NCBI GenBank assembly: GCA_039105265.1
Contig: JAPFFF010000013.1
Span: forward strand, 2,728,001-2,792,000
Source of the DNA: Tritrichomonas musculus
Taxonomy: Eukaryota; Parabasalia; Tritrichomonadida; Tritrichomonadidae
Length of the DNA: 64,000 nucleotides
Direction of reading: 5' to 3'
Made by a program: the position numbers and the translations under genes. The notes beneath the pieces were generated by a model. It made no database searches. It saw nothing but the letters and a program-made list of their open reading frames with translations, and had not been told where the DNA came from. Within the stretch, counting starts at the first letter, position 1. Every line of letters starts with the position of its first letter. Of this stretch, positions 51,593 through 61,466 are shown in pieces.

Positions 51593-53676
51593 TCAAAATA
51601 AAAAAATTGATGATTGTTAAAGTATTCTGTTGGATAAAAATAGCGTCGAATTATATAACAAGCAATTGATGAAATTGTTAGTCTAACAAATTCATTGTTA
51701 TTAATTCCTGATTTGAATTTTTTACAAAAATTATTAATTTCTTCTTTTATTTCATTGTTAATGCTATTTTCATCTGAATTTGTATTTAAACAACTAACAT
51801 TTATTATAGATGAACCATTTTCTTTAACTATCTTTGTGATTGTTTTTATTTTATTTATTTCAATACTTTCAATGATCAAACATTTTCCTTCAACACAAAA
51901 AATAGCATCAATATATTTGCCAGATAAATTTGTTAGTTCACAAGTGATAAATTTAAAACCTTTCAGAAAATCAAAAATATTATTTTCTAAACCGTTTTGA
52001 TTTTGATCACAATCTTTATAATACAAAAAGTCAAAATTTGAATAAATTTTTTGAATTGTTTTGTTTTGAATTTGGTTAATCTTTGTCTGATAACTTGAAG
52101 GGATATGTTCAAAAGAGAAAGAATTATTTTGCGAATTATCTTCATATGATTTTTTCAAAGATGAATAAAGCGTATTTTTATAAGAAAGGATTGATTTTTT
52201 GTAAAGTTGTAAACGTTTGTCTTCATATTCAGACAGTGACAACCAATACTTGAAGTATTTGAGAGAATGGATATCTTTAATATTTGAAATTATTCCAACA
52301 TCTTCATTAAATTCTTTATTACTATAATTTGATGAATAAAATCGATAATAAAACTCATCAATCAGTTCTGAAATTAACGGTCTTTCCTCTGGTTTTTCTT
52401 TGGTGCATTTTTTACAAATCTTTCTAAATTGTGAAAATTCATCAGGAATATTTGAAAACTTTTCCAAATCTTGTTGAAAATGAGAATTTTTTTGGTGACG
52501 CATTTCAATAGTTAATATGTAATATATAAGCATTCCAATTGAATAAATATCGCTCGCATATGATGCTTTACCATCAGCAAATTCAGGTGCAAAATAATTA
52601 GTGCAAAAGTCTTTTGTAAAGTTTGGATTATTTGTTCCATCTTCAATTTTTATCATTTTATCAAAATCAATTAAAATTGCTCTTTTTTGATAATCAATAA
52701 TGACGTTGTTTGGTCTCAAATCTCTATAAATAAAATGATTATTGTGAAGGTATTCAATTGTAATCATGATTTCAAAAATTATTTTCATTTTTTCATTTGT
52801 TTCAAGCTGAAAACAATCTTGCAAATTTGTGCCATTGATATACTCAATAACAATTGACCTTTTTTCATTCTTATCAATGGTGCCGAAATATTGGGAAATT
52901 AATGGATACGAGATTGATTCATAATTATTAATTTCTCTATTTTGATTTTTTGTGCCATCTGATGTATAAAAATCTTTAATAATAAAAATTTCTTCTTTTT
53001 CAATGTGATATGCCAATTGAGCCAAGCCTGAGGAACCATTACCAATTCCTCTCAAATATATAAAATCATCATTGTCAAATTTCACTATGCTTTCTTTTGT
53101 TTCGTCATTGAGAAATCGTCCGAATCTGTCACGCTTTTTTGAATATCCTTTTTGAATCAAATATCCTGCAATGGATCGACTGACAATGTCCCAAAATTTG
53201 GAAATTGCATTATTATCACATTGAATATTGAATCTCTGACGAAAACGAGAAATTTCAAGAACAAAAAAGTGCATTTCAATAGATTCATTATAGAATTTTT
53301 TCTTAATTTCATCACTGAAAAGATTTAATGAATCGGATAAAAAGAATATGGTTGATTTATCGTAGTTCATCAATATTTGTTCTATTTGTGACAGATATTT
53401 TTGATCAACAATGATAACTGTCTGCGAGAATGTAAATATCAAATAATATTTAATATTATTATCTAGTTTTTCTTCATATTTATCAATGACAAGAATATCT
53501 CTTGGAACTTTGAATTGGTTAGTTTCGGTTTTGGTAAGATTTTCCTGAGTAATGAGATAATAAGAAATTTTTTCAATCTGAAAATTAAACTTTGTATCTT
53601 TAATCTGAAAGCAGTCATGTTCTAAAAACATCTGAACTTTATTGAATATGTGTACTAAACATTCATTCATCTTCAA
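51493..53676 (-). CDS. Kinase-like N-terminal part of the giant gene
   Basis: The 727-residue frame contains a kinase domain (about 205-430): GIGNGSSGLAQL loop, lysine in FIIKDF, FIYRDLRPNN (YRD in place of HRD) at about 317, DFD in place of DFG at about 337, APEF, DIYSIG, and ERPLISEL. A linker (430-690) follows and ends SIACYIIRRYFYPTEYF, the block that precedes the second kinase in the 20.7-25.2 kb protein. After FFYFE the frame runs into out-of-frame codons (CYINIIVTNKK). An A7 run at 51600-51606 is a likely slip site. The upstream TTACTCATTAAAA contains an initiator-like TCATTA. Together with the Sel1 part this gives kinase-pseudokinase-Sel1. Confidence 0.85.
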   Translation of the reverse strand: MKMNECLVHIFNKVQMFLEHDCFQIKDTKFNFQIEKISYYLITQENLTKTETNQFKVPRDILVIDKYEEKLDNNIKYYLIFTFSQTVIIVDQKYLSQIEQILMNYDKSTIFFLSDSLNLFSDEIKKKFYNESIEMHFFVLEISRFRQRFNIQCDNNAISKFWDIVSRSIAGYLIQKGYSKKRDRFGRFLNDETKESIVKFDNDDFIYLRGIGNGSSGLAQLAYHIEKEEIFIIKDFYTSDGTKNQNREINNYESISYPLISQYFGTIDKNEKRSIVIEYINGTNLQDCFQLETNEKMKIIFEIMITIEYLHNNHFIYRDLRPNNVIIDYQKRAILIDFDKMIKIEDGTNNPNFTKDFCTNYFAPEFADGKASYASDIYSIGMLIYYILTIEMRHQKNSHFQQDLEKFSNIPDEFSQFRKICKKCTKEKPEERPLISELIDEFYYRFYSSNYSNKEFNEDVGIISNIKDIHSLKYFKYWLSLSEYEDKRLQLYKKSILSYKNTLYSSLKKSYEDNSQNNSFSFEHIPSSYQTKINQIQNKTIQKIYSNFDFLYYKDCDQNQNGLENNIFDFLKGFKFITCELTNLSGKYIDAIFCVEGKCLIIESIEINKIKTITKIVKENGSSIINVSCLNTNSDENSINNEIKEEINNFCKKFKSGINNNEFVRLTISSIACYIIRRYFYPTEYFNNHQFFYFECYINIIVTNKKYKITTMMIKKIIFVNSMRMNL

Positions 53677-53980
53677 AATTTGATTTTAATGAGTAAAATA
53701 ATTAAAGCCATATATGGTCAAACAAACAAAAAAAAAATTTTAATACTTTAAAAAATTTTCAATATTGATAATCGATCTTTTATTTTTTTTCATTATTGAT
53801 ATCAAAGAATAAATTTTTGATTTGATATTGATATCAGAAAAAGGGATCAATTATCGATATCGAAAATCGAGACTTAACAAGCCTAGACAAATCTAAATTG
53901 TTCATCTTTCCCACACTTATTATCTTTAATGTTTAGTCCATTTTAAAAAAAAAAGATGAATATTTAAATAATCAAAAAAG
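53677..53980. other. Divergent upstream region
   Basis: A GATATC/ATCGAT-rich stretch (53760-53890) resembles 25490-25650. No gene is seen. Just before the flavodoxin frame, AAAGGTGGACATGGCGG (53969-53985) is identical to 17 nt of the Gly/His repeat gene at 58.7 kb. Confidence 0.4.
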
Positions 53981-54634
53981 GTGGACATGGCGGCAACAGG
54001 AAACACAAAAAGAATTGCACAGAGCATTCATAACATTATGAAATACGGCCGAATTGTTGAAATCGTACCAGTCATACCTTATACGTCAAGTGATTTGAAC
54101 TACAACGACAAAGACAGCCGTGTTTCAAAAGAGCACAATGATCCAAATTTCAGGCCTGAATTTAAAGATATTTCAGATATCAACAGAGCTGAAACAATAT
54201 TGGTTGGATATCCAATCTGGTGGGGAGAAGCTCCTCACATCGTTTACTCATTCATTGAGAAGTTCAACCTTAAAGATAAAACAGTCATTCCATTCTGCAC
54301 TTCAGCATCATCCAAAATGGGAAACAGTGGAAGTAATTTGGCAGCTAAATCTAAAAATGCAAATTGGTTAGAAGGACAACGTTTCTCAAGTGGTGCAAGC
54401 AGTAACACAGTTGAAGATTGGGTTGCTACCCTTTTAGAAGTTAATTCAGAAAATGAAATTAAATTCATCAACGGAAATCAAAGCAAAAAAGGTCTGTCTA
54501 TGGGTGCAATTGCGGGAATTGTTGTTGGATGTGTTGTTGTTGTTGCGGTGATTATAGCTGTAGTTATTGTTGTTGTTAAAAGAAAGAAAACAAAAATTCT
54601 TTCAAAAGAAGACACAGCTTCTGATAATCCATAA
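53981..54634 (+). CDS. Flavodoxin-like membrane protein, N-terminally truncated
   Basis: The frame begins inside the FMN phosphate loop (ATGNTKRIAQSI; normally preceded by a beta strand ending in S/T). It continues with DLNYNDKDSRVSKE, TILVGYPIWWGEAPHIVYSF (the aromatic FMN-stacking loop), TVIPFCTSASSKMGNS and EGQRFSSGASSNTVEDW, all hallmarks of Flavodoxin_4-type proteins. A Gly/Val-rich membrane helix (about 171-195) and a KRKKTK tail follow, suggesting a type I surface protein with an external flavin domain. The first strand and any signal peptide are absent; the frame uses GTG at 53981 or ATG at 53987. It is either spliced to a missing 5' exon or 5'-truncated. Confidence 0.75.
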   Translation: MDMAATGNTKRIAQSIHNIMKYGRIVEIVPVIPYTSSDLNYNDKDSRVSKEHNDPNFRPEFKDISDINRAETILVGYPIWWGEAPHIVYSFIEKFNLKDKTVIPFCTSASSKMGNSGSNLAAKSKNANWLEGQRFSSGASSNTVEDWVATLLEVNSENEIKFINGNQSKKGLSMGAIAGIVVGCVVVVAVIIAVVIVVVKRKKTKILSKEDTASDNP

Positions 54635-54765
54635 AAATAGATTATAAATTAATAAAATAATATTAAGAAAATGTTTCATTATGTCTTTTTTAAAATACAT
54701 GACTAGTGTGATTTTAGTCATAAAAAAGTTTTTCAAAGAAGTTAAAAAAAAAAAAAAAAATGAAT

Positions 54766-54896
54766 AATTACGTAGAGCCCCTGCCAGCATCCAGCTGATC
54801 CAGCCGCACAAGATCCAATTGGATAACGAACCTTCAGATTATGTAATGGAAAACGAACCTTCAGATTCAAATTCAGGAAGTGGTTCTGAATTTTAA
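54766..54896 (+). pseudogene. Orphan C-terminal coding fragment
   Basis: After a poly-A run (54745-54760) comes a less A/T-rich piece whose frame reads RAPASIQLIQPHKIQLDNEP then NEPSD repeated and GSGSEF with a stop. No start codon fits. It looks like the acidic tail of a lost gene; the protein is not recognised. Confidence 0.35.
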
Positions 54897-54961
54897 CAAG
54901 AAGCAAGCTGAATAATTTATCTTTATTATAATATATCATGAATTTCAATAAAATTTATATT

Positions 54962-55309
54962 TTAAAATGTAGAAGGATCAAAATACTGATGGAGATTTAA
55001 CCTAAAAAGAATCATTTTTTTTGGCATGTTATCACGGCTCTCATGATTAAGGCAACGACCAATACGTTTGAATGCTCGCTTGAGTTTCTTTTGATTTGAG
55101 ACATGACGAACTTTTTGGAATATCTTCTCTGAAAATTCATTGTTCTTATTCATCATTTTGGTTGTTCTGTGCTCATAATGTGGATGCTTTTGGAATTTTC
55201 CTGGTTTATCATAGCAGACGTTGTTATCTGCAACAGTGTCAATTCCTTTGCCGTATTCTGGGTTTTCTGTTGGTGGCGTGTTAATATCAACAACTTGTTT
55301 TGTTTCCAT
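54962..55309 (-). CDS. Hypothetical protein, 115 residues
   Basis: The frame starts METKQVVDINTPPTENPEYG and has a basic middle (KKLKRAFKRIGRCLNHESRD) and no membrane segment. Codon use is more even than in flanking A/T-rich DNA, and the ATG follows a normal A/T leader, so it is plausibly a real small gene. I do not recognise the family. Opposite-strand frames over it are shadows. Confidence 0.5.
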   Translation of the reverse strand: METKQVVDINTPPTENPEYGKGIDTVADNNVCYDKPGKFQKHPHYEHRTTKMMNKNNEFSEKIFQKVRHVSNQKKLKRAFKRIGRCLNHESRDNMPKKMILFRLNLHQYFDPSTF

Positions 55310-55465
55310 GGTAAAATAAAAATGATATGATTCTCATGTTTTAGCAAATCAGCAATTTTTTCTATTTCTTTTGGATAGACTTCTATTTCAGCACTTTTAT
55401 CTAGATTTTTTATTCAATTTTTTTGAATGATAATTGGCGGTTTTGGATGGCCTTCTTATAATAAA

Positions 55466-55501
<36 letters not shown>

Positions 55502-56039
55502 ACAAATGAATACTGATGCAGATTTTGCTTTCATACATTATATTATAGAAAAGACTATGTAAGTTCTCCGAAAATTCCCTCTAAAATCGAAATTTTTCCT
55601 ACCACCATTTTTGATACCAATACAATGATTTGCAAATTGAATATGTTATTTTTTTAAGATTGATTTCATTTTTCTGCGTTAACGTTCCATTTAAAATTGA
55701 ATGAATGATTAAAACATGGTTTTAATATAGTGATAATGCGTTTAACATATGAATAAATTCATTCATATTTAATTTGAAAAATGAATGATGACTCAGAATT
55801 TCATCTTTTCAAAAAGTTCAGAAATATTGTTAGAAATGAAATCCAATTTGGATGAAACCTTTATTTTCTTAATGATTGAAGTGACAAAAGATGGTTGGCT
55901 GTAAAAAATTTTATAAATATAATTAATAATATAAAAAATTATAAAAAAAATTTTTATTCATTGAGAAAAATAAATTATTAATCACTCAAAAACCAAGTTC
56001 TTAATATTGATCTAAAATCACAATTTTTACATATGATTC
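55310..56039. other. AT-rich region with poly-A
   Basis: It contains an A-run of about 30 nt (55469-55498) and no supported gene. Confidence 0.5.
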
Positions 56040-56480
56040 ATTGTATGGCATTAATTTTTCTATATTGATTGAAGAAGGTATAGTTATTTGTTTTAGTAAT
56101 TTGCATCCATAAAAAGCATTGTCACCAGTCGATGTTACAGGAGAAGGAATAATTATTTTTTTTTTATTGCTGAACAACCTTTGAAAGCATCATTTTCAAT
56201 TTTATTTAACGAAGAAGGGAGTCACTCCCTTTGAATGGAATGAGTCAGGAATTGAAATTCGTTTTAAAGAATAACAACTTGCAAAAGCATTATCTTCAAT
56301 TGTAGTTACTGAAGAAGGAATTTCAATACTTTCTAATGATGGGCAGTTTTCATAAAAACAGCATATAATCACTGTTATAGGAGATTGAATTGATATTTGT
56401 TCCAAAGATAAACATCCACAAAAAAAGAATTCATCAATTGAAGTTACAGAAGAAGGAATTCATACCAATTGGTGAATAAA
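56040..56480 (-). pseudogene. BspA-like LRR relic
   Basis: On the minus strand, BspA units are readable in at least three frame pieces: SVTSIDEFFFCGCLSLEQIS, LESIEIPSSVTTIEDNAFAS then SLKRISIPDS, and after a stop IIIPSPVTSTGDNAFYGCKL. The family pattern IPSSVTxIxxxAFxxCxxL is clear. Frame breaks and a stop (frame 56202-56405 ends in a non-repeat tail) mark decay. It faces away from the plus-strand BspA gene that begins 18 bp on. Confidence 0.78.
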
Positions 56481-56497
56481 CATCCACAAAAAACAGA

Positions 56498-57367
56498 ATG
56501 TACGAAATTCACCAAATAAAATCACTGATTTGCGAGGGTACTTTTTCTTTGTGTCCCAGTCTCAGAAGTGTTGAAATTATTAGTGGTTCAAATCTAGAAA
56601 CAATTGAAGATGGAGCATTCTTTGATTTTGGTTTTGAAAGCATTGTGATTCCATCGAGTTTGAAGGAACTTAAAGAAGAATGGTATCGCAATACCGAAAA
56701 TTTAAAAAATGTTGAAATTTCTATTGATAAAAATGAACAAAACATTGTTTTTTATGAGAAAAAATTTATCATTGGAAAAAGTGACATAAAAAGTAATGAA
56801 TATGATGATCTGCATTTTGTACCACGCGATGTTAAAAGAGTATAAATTCCATCTTTCATTAAGCAGATTGCTTCATATGCTTTCTCAAAAAGTGGAATTA
56901 TTGGCATTGTGATTCCACAAAATGTAACAAGAATTTGTAGTTATGCTTTTTATTATTGTTCAAATCTTAGATTTGTCGATCTTTCAAGTAATTCAAAACT
57001 TAGAATAATTGAGGAATGTACGTTTGCATTTACATCAATTGAAAAAATAATTATTCGACCTCAAATCACTCATATTGGCAACTTCGCTTTTAATAATTGT
57101 ACAAAACTCAAAAGAGTTGAAATACCAAACAATTCACAGCTTCAAGTAATCGGTGCCGAAGCTTTCATGTTTTCTTCAATTAAGAGAATATTTATCCAAC
57201 AAAATGTAACTCAAATTTGTGATTTGGCTTTGAATGTAAATAATTCAATGATTGTAGAAATTGCTGAAAATTCAAAATTATTTGAAATTAAAAAAAGAAT
57301 ATTTAATGTTACAAAAGAACAGATAATTATGATTCCCACCAAAATGAGAAATCAAATCAAAATATGA
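56498..57367 (+). pseudogene. BspA-like LRR protein with one internal TAA
   Basis: The first part (56498-56845) carries SLCPSLRSVEIISGSNLETI and FESIVIPSSLKEL. A TAA at 56843-56845 interrupts it, and the same frame then continues without gap as IPSFIKQIASYAF, VTRICSYAFYYCSNLRFVDL, FAFNNCTKLKRVEI and VIGAEAF to 57367. Unit spacing is kept across the stop, so the TAA replaced a sense codon. The repeats are the looser BspA variety with NSKLxxIxxxAF. No signal peptide is seen at the ATG. It is either a one-mutation pseudogene or a sequencing error. Confidence 0.8.
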
Positions 57368-57420
57368 TAATAATCAAATTGTAATCTTTATTTTTATATA
57401 TAAAAGATATATTTACGTTT

Positions 57421-58165
57421 TTAATACTTTTCAAAAATCATTTCTAAAAATGGATGCATATAAAAAGCTGACATTACAGTTCCAATACAACCAAATAATG
57501 CTGATGCATCTTTTGAAAAAAGAGTAATATATGTTAAGTATGGAAAACCGCTTTCATCGTCAACGGATCCAGAATTATTAACTGCCATACTAAATCTAAT
57601 ATTTTTAATACTTTTAATTAATAAAATAAGAAGGCATATAACTGAAATAATCATTGCAATGTTTCCAATATAAGCAATTATGGTGAATGACGTAAAATTG
57701 CTGACAAAAAGACATGGAAGCGTTGTAATAAAATTGAAAAAATACATAAGAAAGTATTTATTACAAATAAATGATGGACATCCTGGCCAAACTGTTTGGA
57801 AAAAAATCGATGCACATTCATAAATCTCAAAGTTAAACCAACTGATATATGTCATATATGATAATATGTTTAAAACTGCTGGAATAAAACTTAATTTTTT
57901 TGAATCAAAAACGTTTGTCCATATTTCTGAGTAGTTATATGATGTCCCAAAAAACCAGCATCGAGTAAATAAATAAATTGATAAATTAATAAGCACCATA
58001 ACTGCTGTTATAAGTAATAAAGTTTCAATTATACCACATCTAAACATGTTTTCATACATAAAAAAAAGGATCTGTGTCAAGTAAAATTTTGCATAATAAT
58101 ATTATTGCTGATAAAAATGATATTGGTTTCAGAGAATGATTTGGAGGAAATAAAAGAAAGTTCAA
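57421..58165 (-). pseudogene. Amino-acid transporter (AAAP-like) fragment with frameshift
   Basis: The main frame holds five or so membrane segments (LLLITAVMVLINLSIYLF; ILSYMTYISWFNFEIY; FNFITTLPCLFVSNFTSF; IGNIAMIISVICLLILLIKS; a final ALFGCIGTVMSAFYMHPF), which resembles the Aa_trans/AAAP family of trichomonads. Upstream, in another frame, comes FPPNHSLKPISFLSAIILLC then KILLDTDPFF, the expected preceding segment. A one-base change near the T/A run at about 58062-58069 separates them. The N-terminal and C-terminal thirds of the usual 400-450 residues are missing. Function is lost. Confidence 0.65.
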
Positions 58166-58641
58166 ACTCTAGACATTCAACTTTTCCATATAAAAATTAT
58201 TTTATCTTTTTTTTTTTTTAAAATCCATAATAAAAAAAATTTATATTATGGATTCTCATCCATATTCTTTTTACTTTTTTGTATAAGATAAATATATCAT
58301 TTTCGGAATTTTCGATAGAAGATGAAGTTGACGATGATTTTTAATATTTCTATGATCAGTTCAAAAATTTCAAATATTACATTCAAAAGTTTATACAAAT
58401 TTTTGAGGTAAATCATTGTAAAATAAATAAACGTAATTTATACATCGTAATTTGATATAAAATTTGTGCGATTGCAAATTATCAAAAAAACTTTTTTTTT
58501 TTGATTAATTATAATAGTTCTTTAAAAGCATTTTTCTTCATAATAATTCTAAAAAATGTATCGGGCAAACGCAAAATGAAGTGAAATAAATTTATGATCT
58601 CAAATGAAATGAAAAAATAACACTTCATTACTTTAAAAGCA
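58166..58641. other. AT-rich spacer
   Basis: It holds no gene. CACTTCATTACTTT at 58621-58634 contains an initiator-like TCATTA 16 nt before the next ATG. Confidence 0.45.
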
Positions 58642-58821
58642 ATGTCAGGCGAACCACAAGAAAGAGGACCAAAAGGTGGCGAAGGCCATAAAGGTGGACA
58701 TGGCGGACCACATGAAGGTGGTGAAGGTCATCAAGGCGGACATGGCGGACCACGTGAAGGTGGTGAAGGTCATCAAGGCGGACATGGCGGACCACGTGAA
58801 GGCGGACATGGAAAGCCATAA
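58642..58821 (+). CDS. 59-residue Gly/His repeat peptide
   Basis: The small frame MSGEPQERGPKGGEGHKGGH continues in near-exact 16-residue units (GGHGGPREGGEGHQ type, 48 bp each) and ends GGHGKP then TAA. Gly, His, Glu and Pro make up most residues. It has an ATG, a proper stop, an initiator-like motif and G/C-rich codons standing out sharply from the surroundings, so it is probably expressed. It may bind metal like the His-rich pair at 33 kb, but the two are not homologous. The antisense frame over it (58628-58819) is a shadow. Confidence 0.65.
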   Translation: MSGEPQERGPKGGEGHKGGHGGPHEGGEGHQGGHGGPREGGEGHQGGHGGPREGGHGKP

Positions 58822-58924
58822 TAAATTTAAAAATTAAATAAATCCGATCTTTAAAAATCTAAATTTTTATTTATTTTATTTTATATTTTTGATTGACTTT
58901 TTCAATGTAATTTATATATGGTGA

Positions 58925-59100
58925 AATTAAAACGCCATAGCTCACGAGCAGCATTATAATCTTCATTACTCTTAATAAAAGAGTGCATCACATTTAACAC
59001 ATTGAACAACTTGAGGAATTACAGATTCAACATTATCAATCAGATTGGTAACATGAAGATCACGCCACAGCTTACGAGCCGCATTAAATAAACAATCGTT
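58925..59100 (-). pseudogene. Unrecognised coding relic with CxxC
   Basis: On the minus strand 59100-58985 reads FNAARKLWRDLHVTNLIDNV then VIPQVVQCVKCDALFY and a stop. A second DYNAARELWRF piece follows at about 58960-58931. The repeated NAAR(K/E)LWR words show an internal duplication. It is not identified; it could be part of a mobile-element protein. Confidence 0.35.
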
Positions 59101-59107
59101 AATTTAA

Positions 59108-59314
59108 ATGGTTTATTTAATCGAAAACTCAGTAAAGAAGGCCTCAAAGTCAAACTCAGTAAAACGTTTTAACAAAAAATATATCAATGTTACACAAAAT
59201 TCTAAGCTCATTTCATTTTTAATCGATTTGAACATTAATCATTATAAAAATCGATTAAAGACTAGAGATCATGAAAAACAAAATAATGTTGGTATCGAAT
59301 GGCTTTATATTTAA
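59108..59314 (+). CDS. Hypothetical short frame, 68 residues
   Basis: It is Lys/Asn-rich (KKASKSNSVKRFNKKYINV..), with no motif and no convincing initiator. It may be real or a chance frame. The following stretch to 59480 is empty. Confidence 0.25.
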   Translation: MVYLIENSVKKASKSNSVKRFNKKYINVTQNSKLISFLIDLNINHYKNRLKTRDHEKQNNVGIEWLYI

Positions 59315-59480
59315 TATTTATTTGGAATAAAAGTAATTTTAAGAGTAAAAAGAAAAAATTCGAAATGATTTTAAAATTAGCATTAAATTATTTAGTCAAA
59401 GTGCAGTAAAATGAGATTAGGATGCTTAATTATTCTCAGAACAACAAAAAAAATTAACGATTTTGTCTCTGAAAAAAATA

Positions 59481-61466
59481 GAGGTGCGAGAACTAAAAAA
59501 TTTTTTAAAAAACGATCAACTTAAATTTTTAAACTTTTGTAATATCTTGGAAAATAGAAAGTATAATTTATTTTTTGCAAAATAAATAAGTATTATATTC
59601 TAATGTAATAATAAAAATATATTAATTTAATATTTATCTTCATTATAAGCAACCAAAACATATGAATTTGCTTATAAAAAACAAATTCATATTTATCTTG
59701 ATCAATAATCAGTTATTTTTAATAATATATTTTATTATATTTATTATTTCTAATTTAACATTTAATTAAGTATTTATAAAATATTTATATTGGATAATTT
59801 CGCAAGATATTAATACTTCTATTTTCCATATTTCATTATTTATAAATATCTCATAATATTGTTTATCTCTAAGGGATAACTATTTAATATTTATTATAAA
59901 TTTCAATAATTATTATGATTCTAGAATATTATTGAAAACGGCTCGCCAAGAGACATTTTAAAACTCTCCCATTCAAAATAAAGTAATTACTTTATTTTCT
60001 CTCAATTGCATTCAATTTTTTTTAAAAAAATAAAAATTCAAGAAAAATGATATTTCTAATTAAGATATTTTCTTGACAATTTCAAAAATCAATTATTTTA
60101 TGGTATTGAATATAATAATTTGTGTTTTGTGGAATTTTAAGCCATTCGGTCGAAATCTTATTATTAACATATTTTACTCAAAATCTTTTACATTTTGAAT
60201 TTGATGATATACTAATATGTATATTTATTTAAAAAATATATTTTTACAGGAAAACTAGAATTAAATATGAAAACTACTGATAAAATTGCATTTTAAGTTT
60301 TGAAAATCCTACAGAAAAAATGGCCCTATCATTTATGCTAGAACTATTCTAAAATAATAATAATATAATTTAATGCTTATATAAAACTTTGTAAAAACTT
60401 TTTAGGAATGAATTTTAAGATATATTTAAAATAAAATTTGACCAATTTTTTTTTTTGAAAATTTGATAGTTTATACAAATATTTCTATAAGTGCAATCAA
60501 AATTATTCTTATAAGCATTCAATATCGTTCAAAAATATATATATATTAAAAATGATATTTTTATTATATTTTTCTTGGAAATGATTATAAAATTTTTTAT
60601 TGTCTGGTATATTTAATAAAAGTATTTTTAATTCTAGTTTTCATGAAATTAAATAAATTGAATATCATAATCATATGTTCATTACTTTTAAATAAATGCT
60701 GAATTTGTCACATATTTATGGTATATACATAATGTTAGAATGCCTTTTTAAAAAGCTTTTTAATCAAACTTGAAAATCACCAATATTAAATACATTTAAA
60801 TTTTGGCCTCTATTATTTGAAGTAAAACTCATAAATAAGAACATATGAAAACGTTCATGGTTCCCCTATTATAAAACCGTTGATTGGAAAGAGCAAATCT
60901 CAAAATCATCATCTCTATCAGGTAGTAATATAATTGCTAGATATATAAATTTATCAGATGACAAAACAAAGAAAATTAGAATAAAAATGAAGTGTAGAAA
61001 GAAGGATAGACTAGATAATATCAAGAAACTTCATCAAATTTCAAAAATGACAGAAAAAGAATTAAATTCTTTACAAATTGAAGATGATTTTATATTTATT
61101 ATTAAAAATAATAATCCAATTGATGCTCATTTTAAGGAAGATAACATAAATGATGAAGATTTTCCAGATTATTTGAAAAAAAATTTTAAAATGGGACAGA
61201 TTAATATTGAAAAATGGATCAAAAAACACAAATAATTAATTTAAATAAATTTAATATTACAATTATCTTTAATATCAATAAAAACTTAATTCATAATAAA
61301 TTGAATGGTTTACATCAATTTCATTGAATATTATAAAATACAATATTTTGTCTCCTACCGAATAAATATTTATAAAAATAATGTATAACATATGATATTA
61401 AGTGAGGATATATATATATATATAGGAATCAGGCATTTTAATCATATTTCCAAGTTCTCGCACCTC
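59481..61466. mobile_element. Candidate 2-kb mariner-like TIR element
   Basis: GAGGTGCGAGAACT (59481-59494) and its reverse complement AGTTCTCGCACCTC (61453-61466) are perfect 14-bp TIRs, each bordered by TA and by A-runs outside. The interior (1.99 kb) is A/T-rich and empty except for one open frame at 60849-61235. Length, short TIRs and TA borders fit a Tc1/mariner-type element whose transposase has been lost or replaced. Confidence 0.65.
60849..61235 (+). CDS. Basic protein fragment inside the TIR element
   Basis: The frame is open from 60849 (after a stop) and reads SWFPYYKTVDWKEQISKSSS before the first ATG at 60987. It then continues KCRKKDRLDNIKKLHQISKM and an acidic/basic tail to 61235. 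The good composition before the ATG suggests that the start lies in an upstream exon or has been lost. It is Lys-rich, possibly nucleic-acid-binding. I do not recognise the family; a DDE/D triad is not evident. Confidence 0.45.
   Translation, partial: KRSWFPYYKTVDWKEQISKSSSLSGSNIIARYINLSDDKTKKIRIKMKCRKKDRLDNIKKLHQISKMTEKELNSLQIEDDFIFIIKNNNPIDAHFKEDNINDEDFPDYLKKNFKMGQINIEKWIKKHK

Noticed and set aside
56843-56845. Alternative genetic code (TAA as sense)
   Set aside because: Other clear genes in the window end in TAA or TGA at the expected family end points, so one internal TAA in a BspA gene is better explained by mutation or error.
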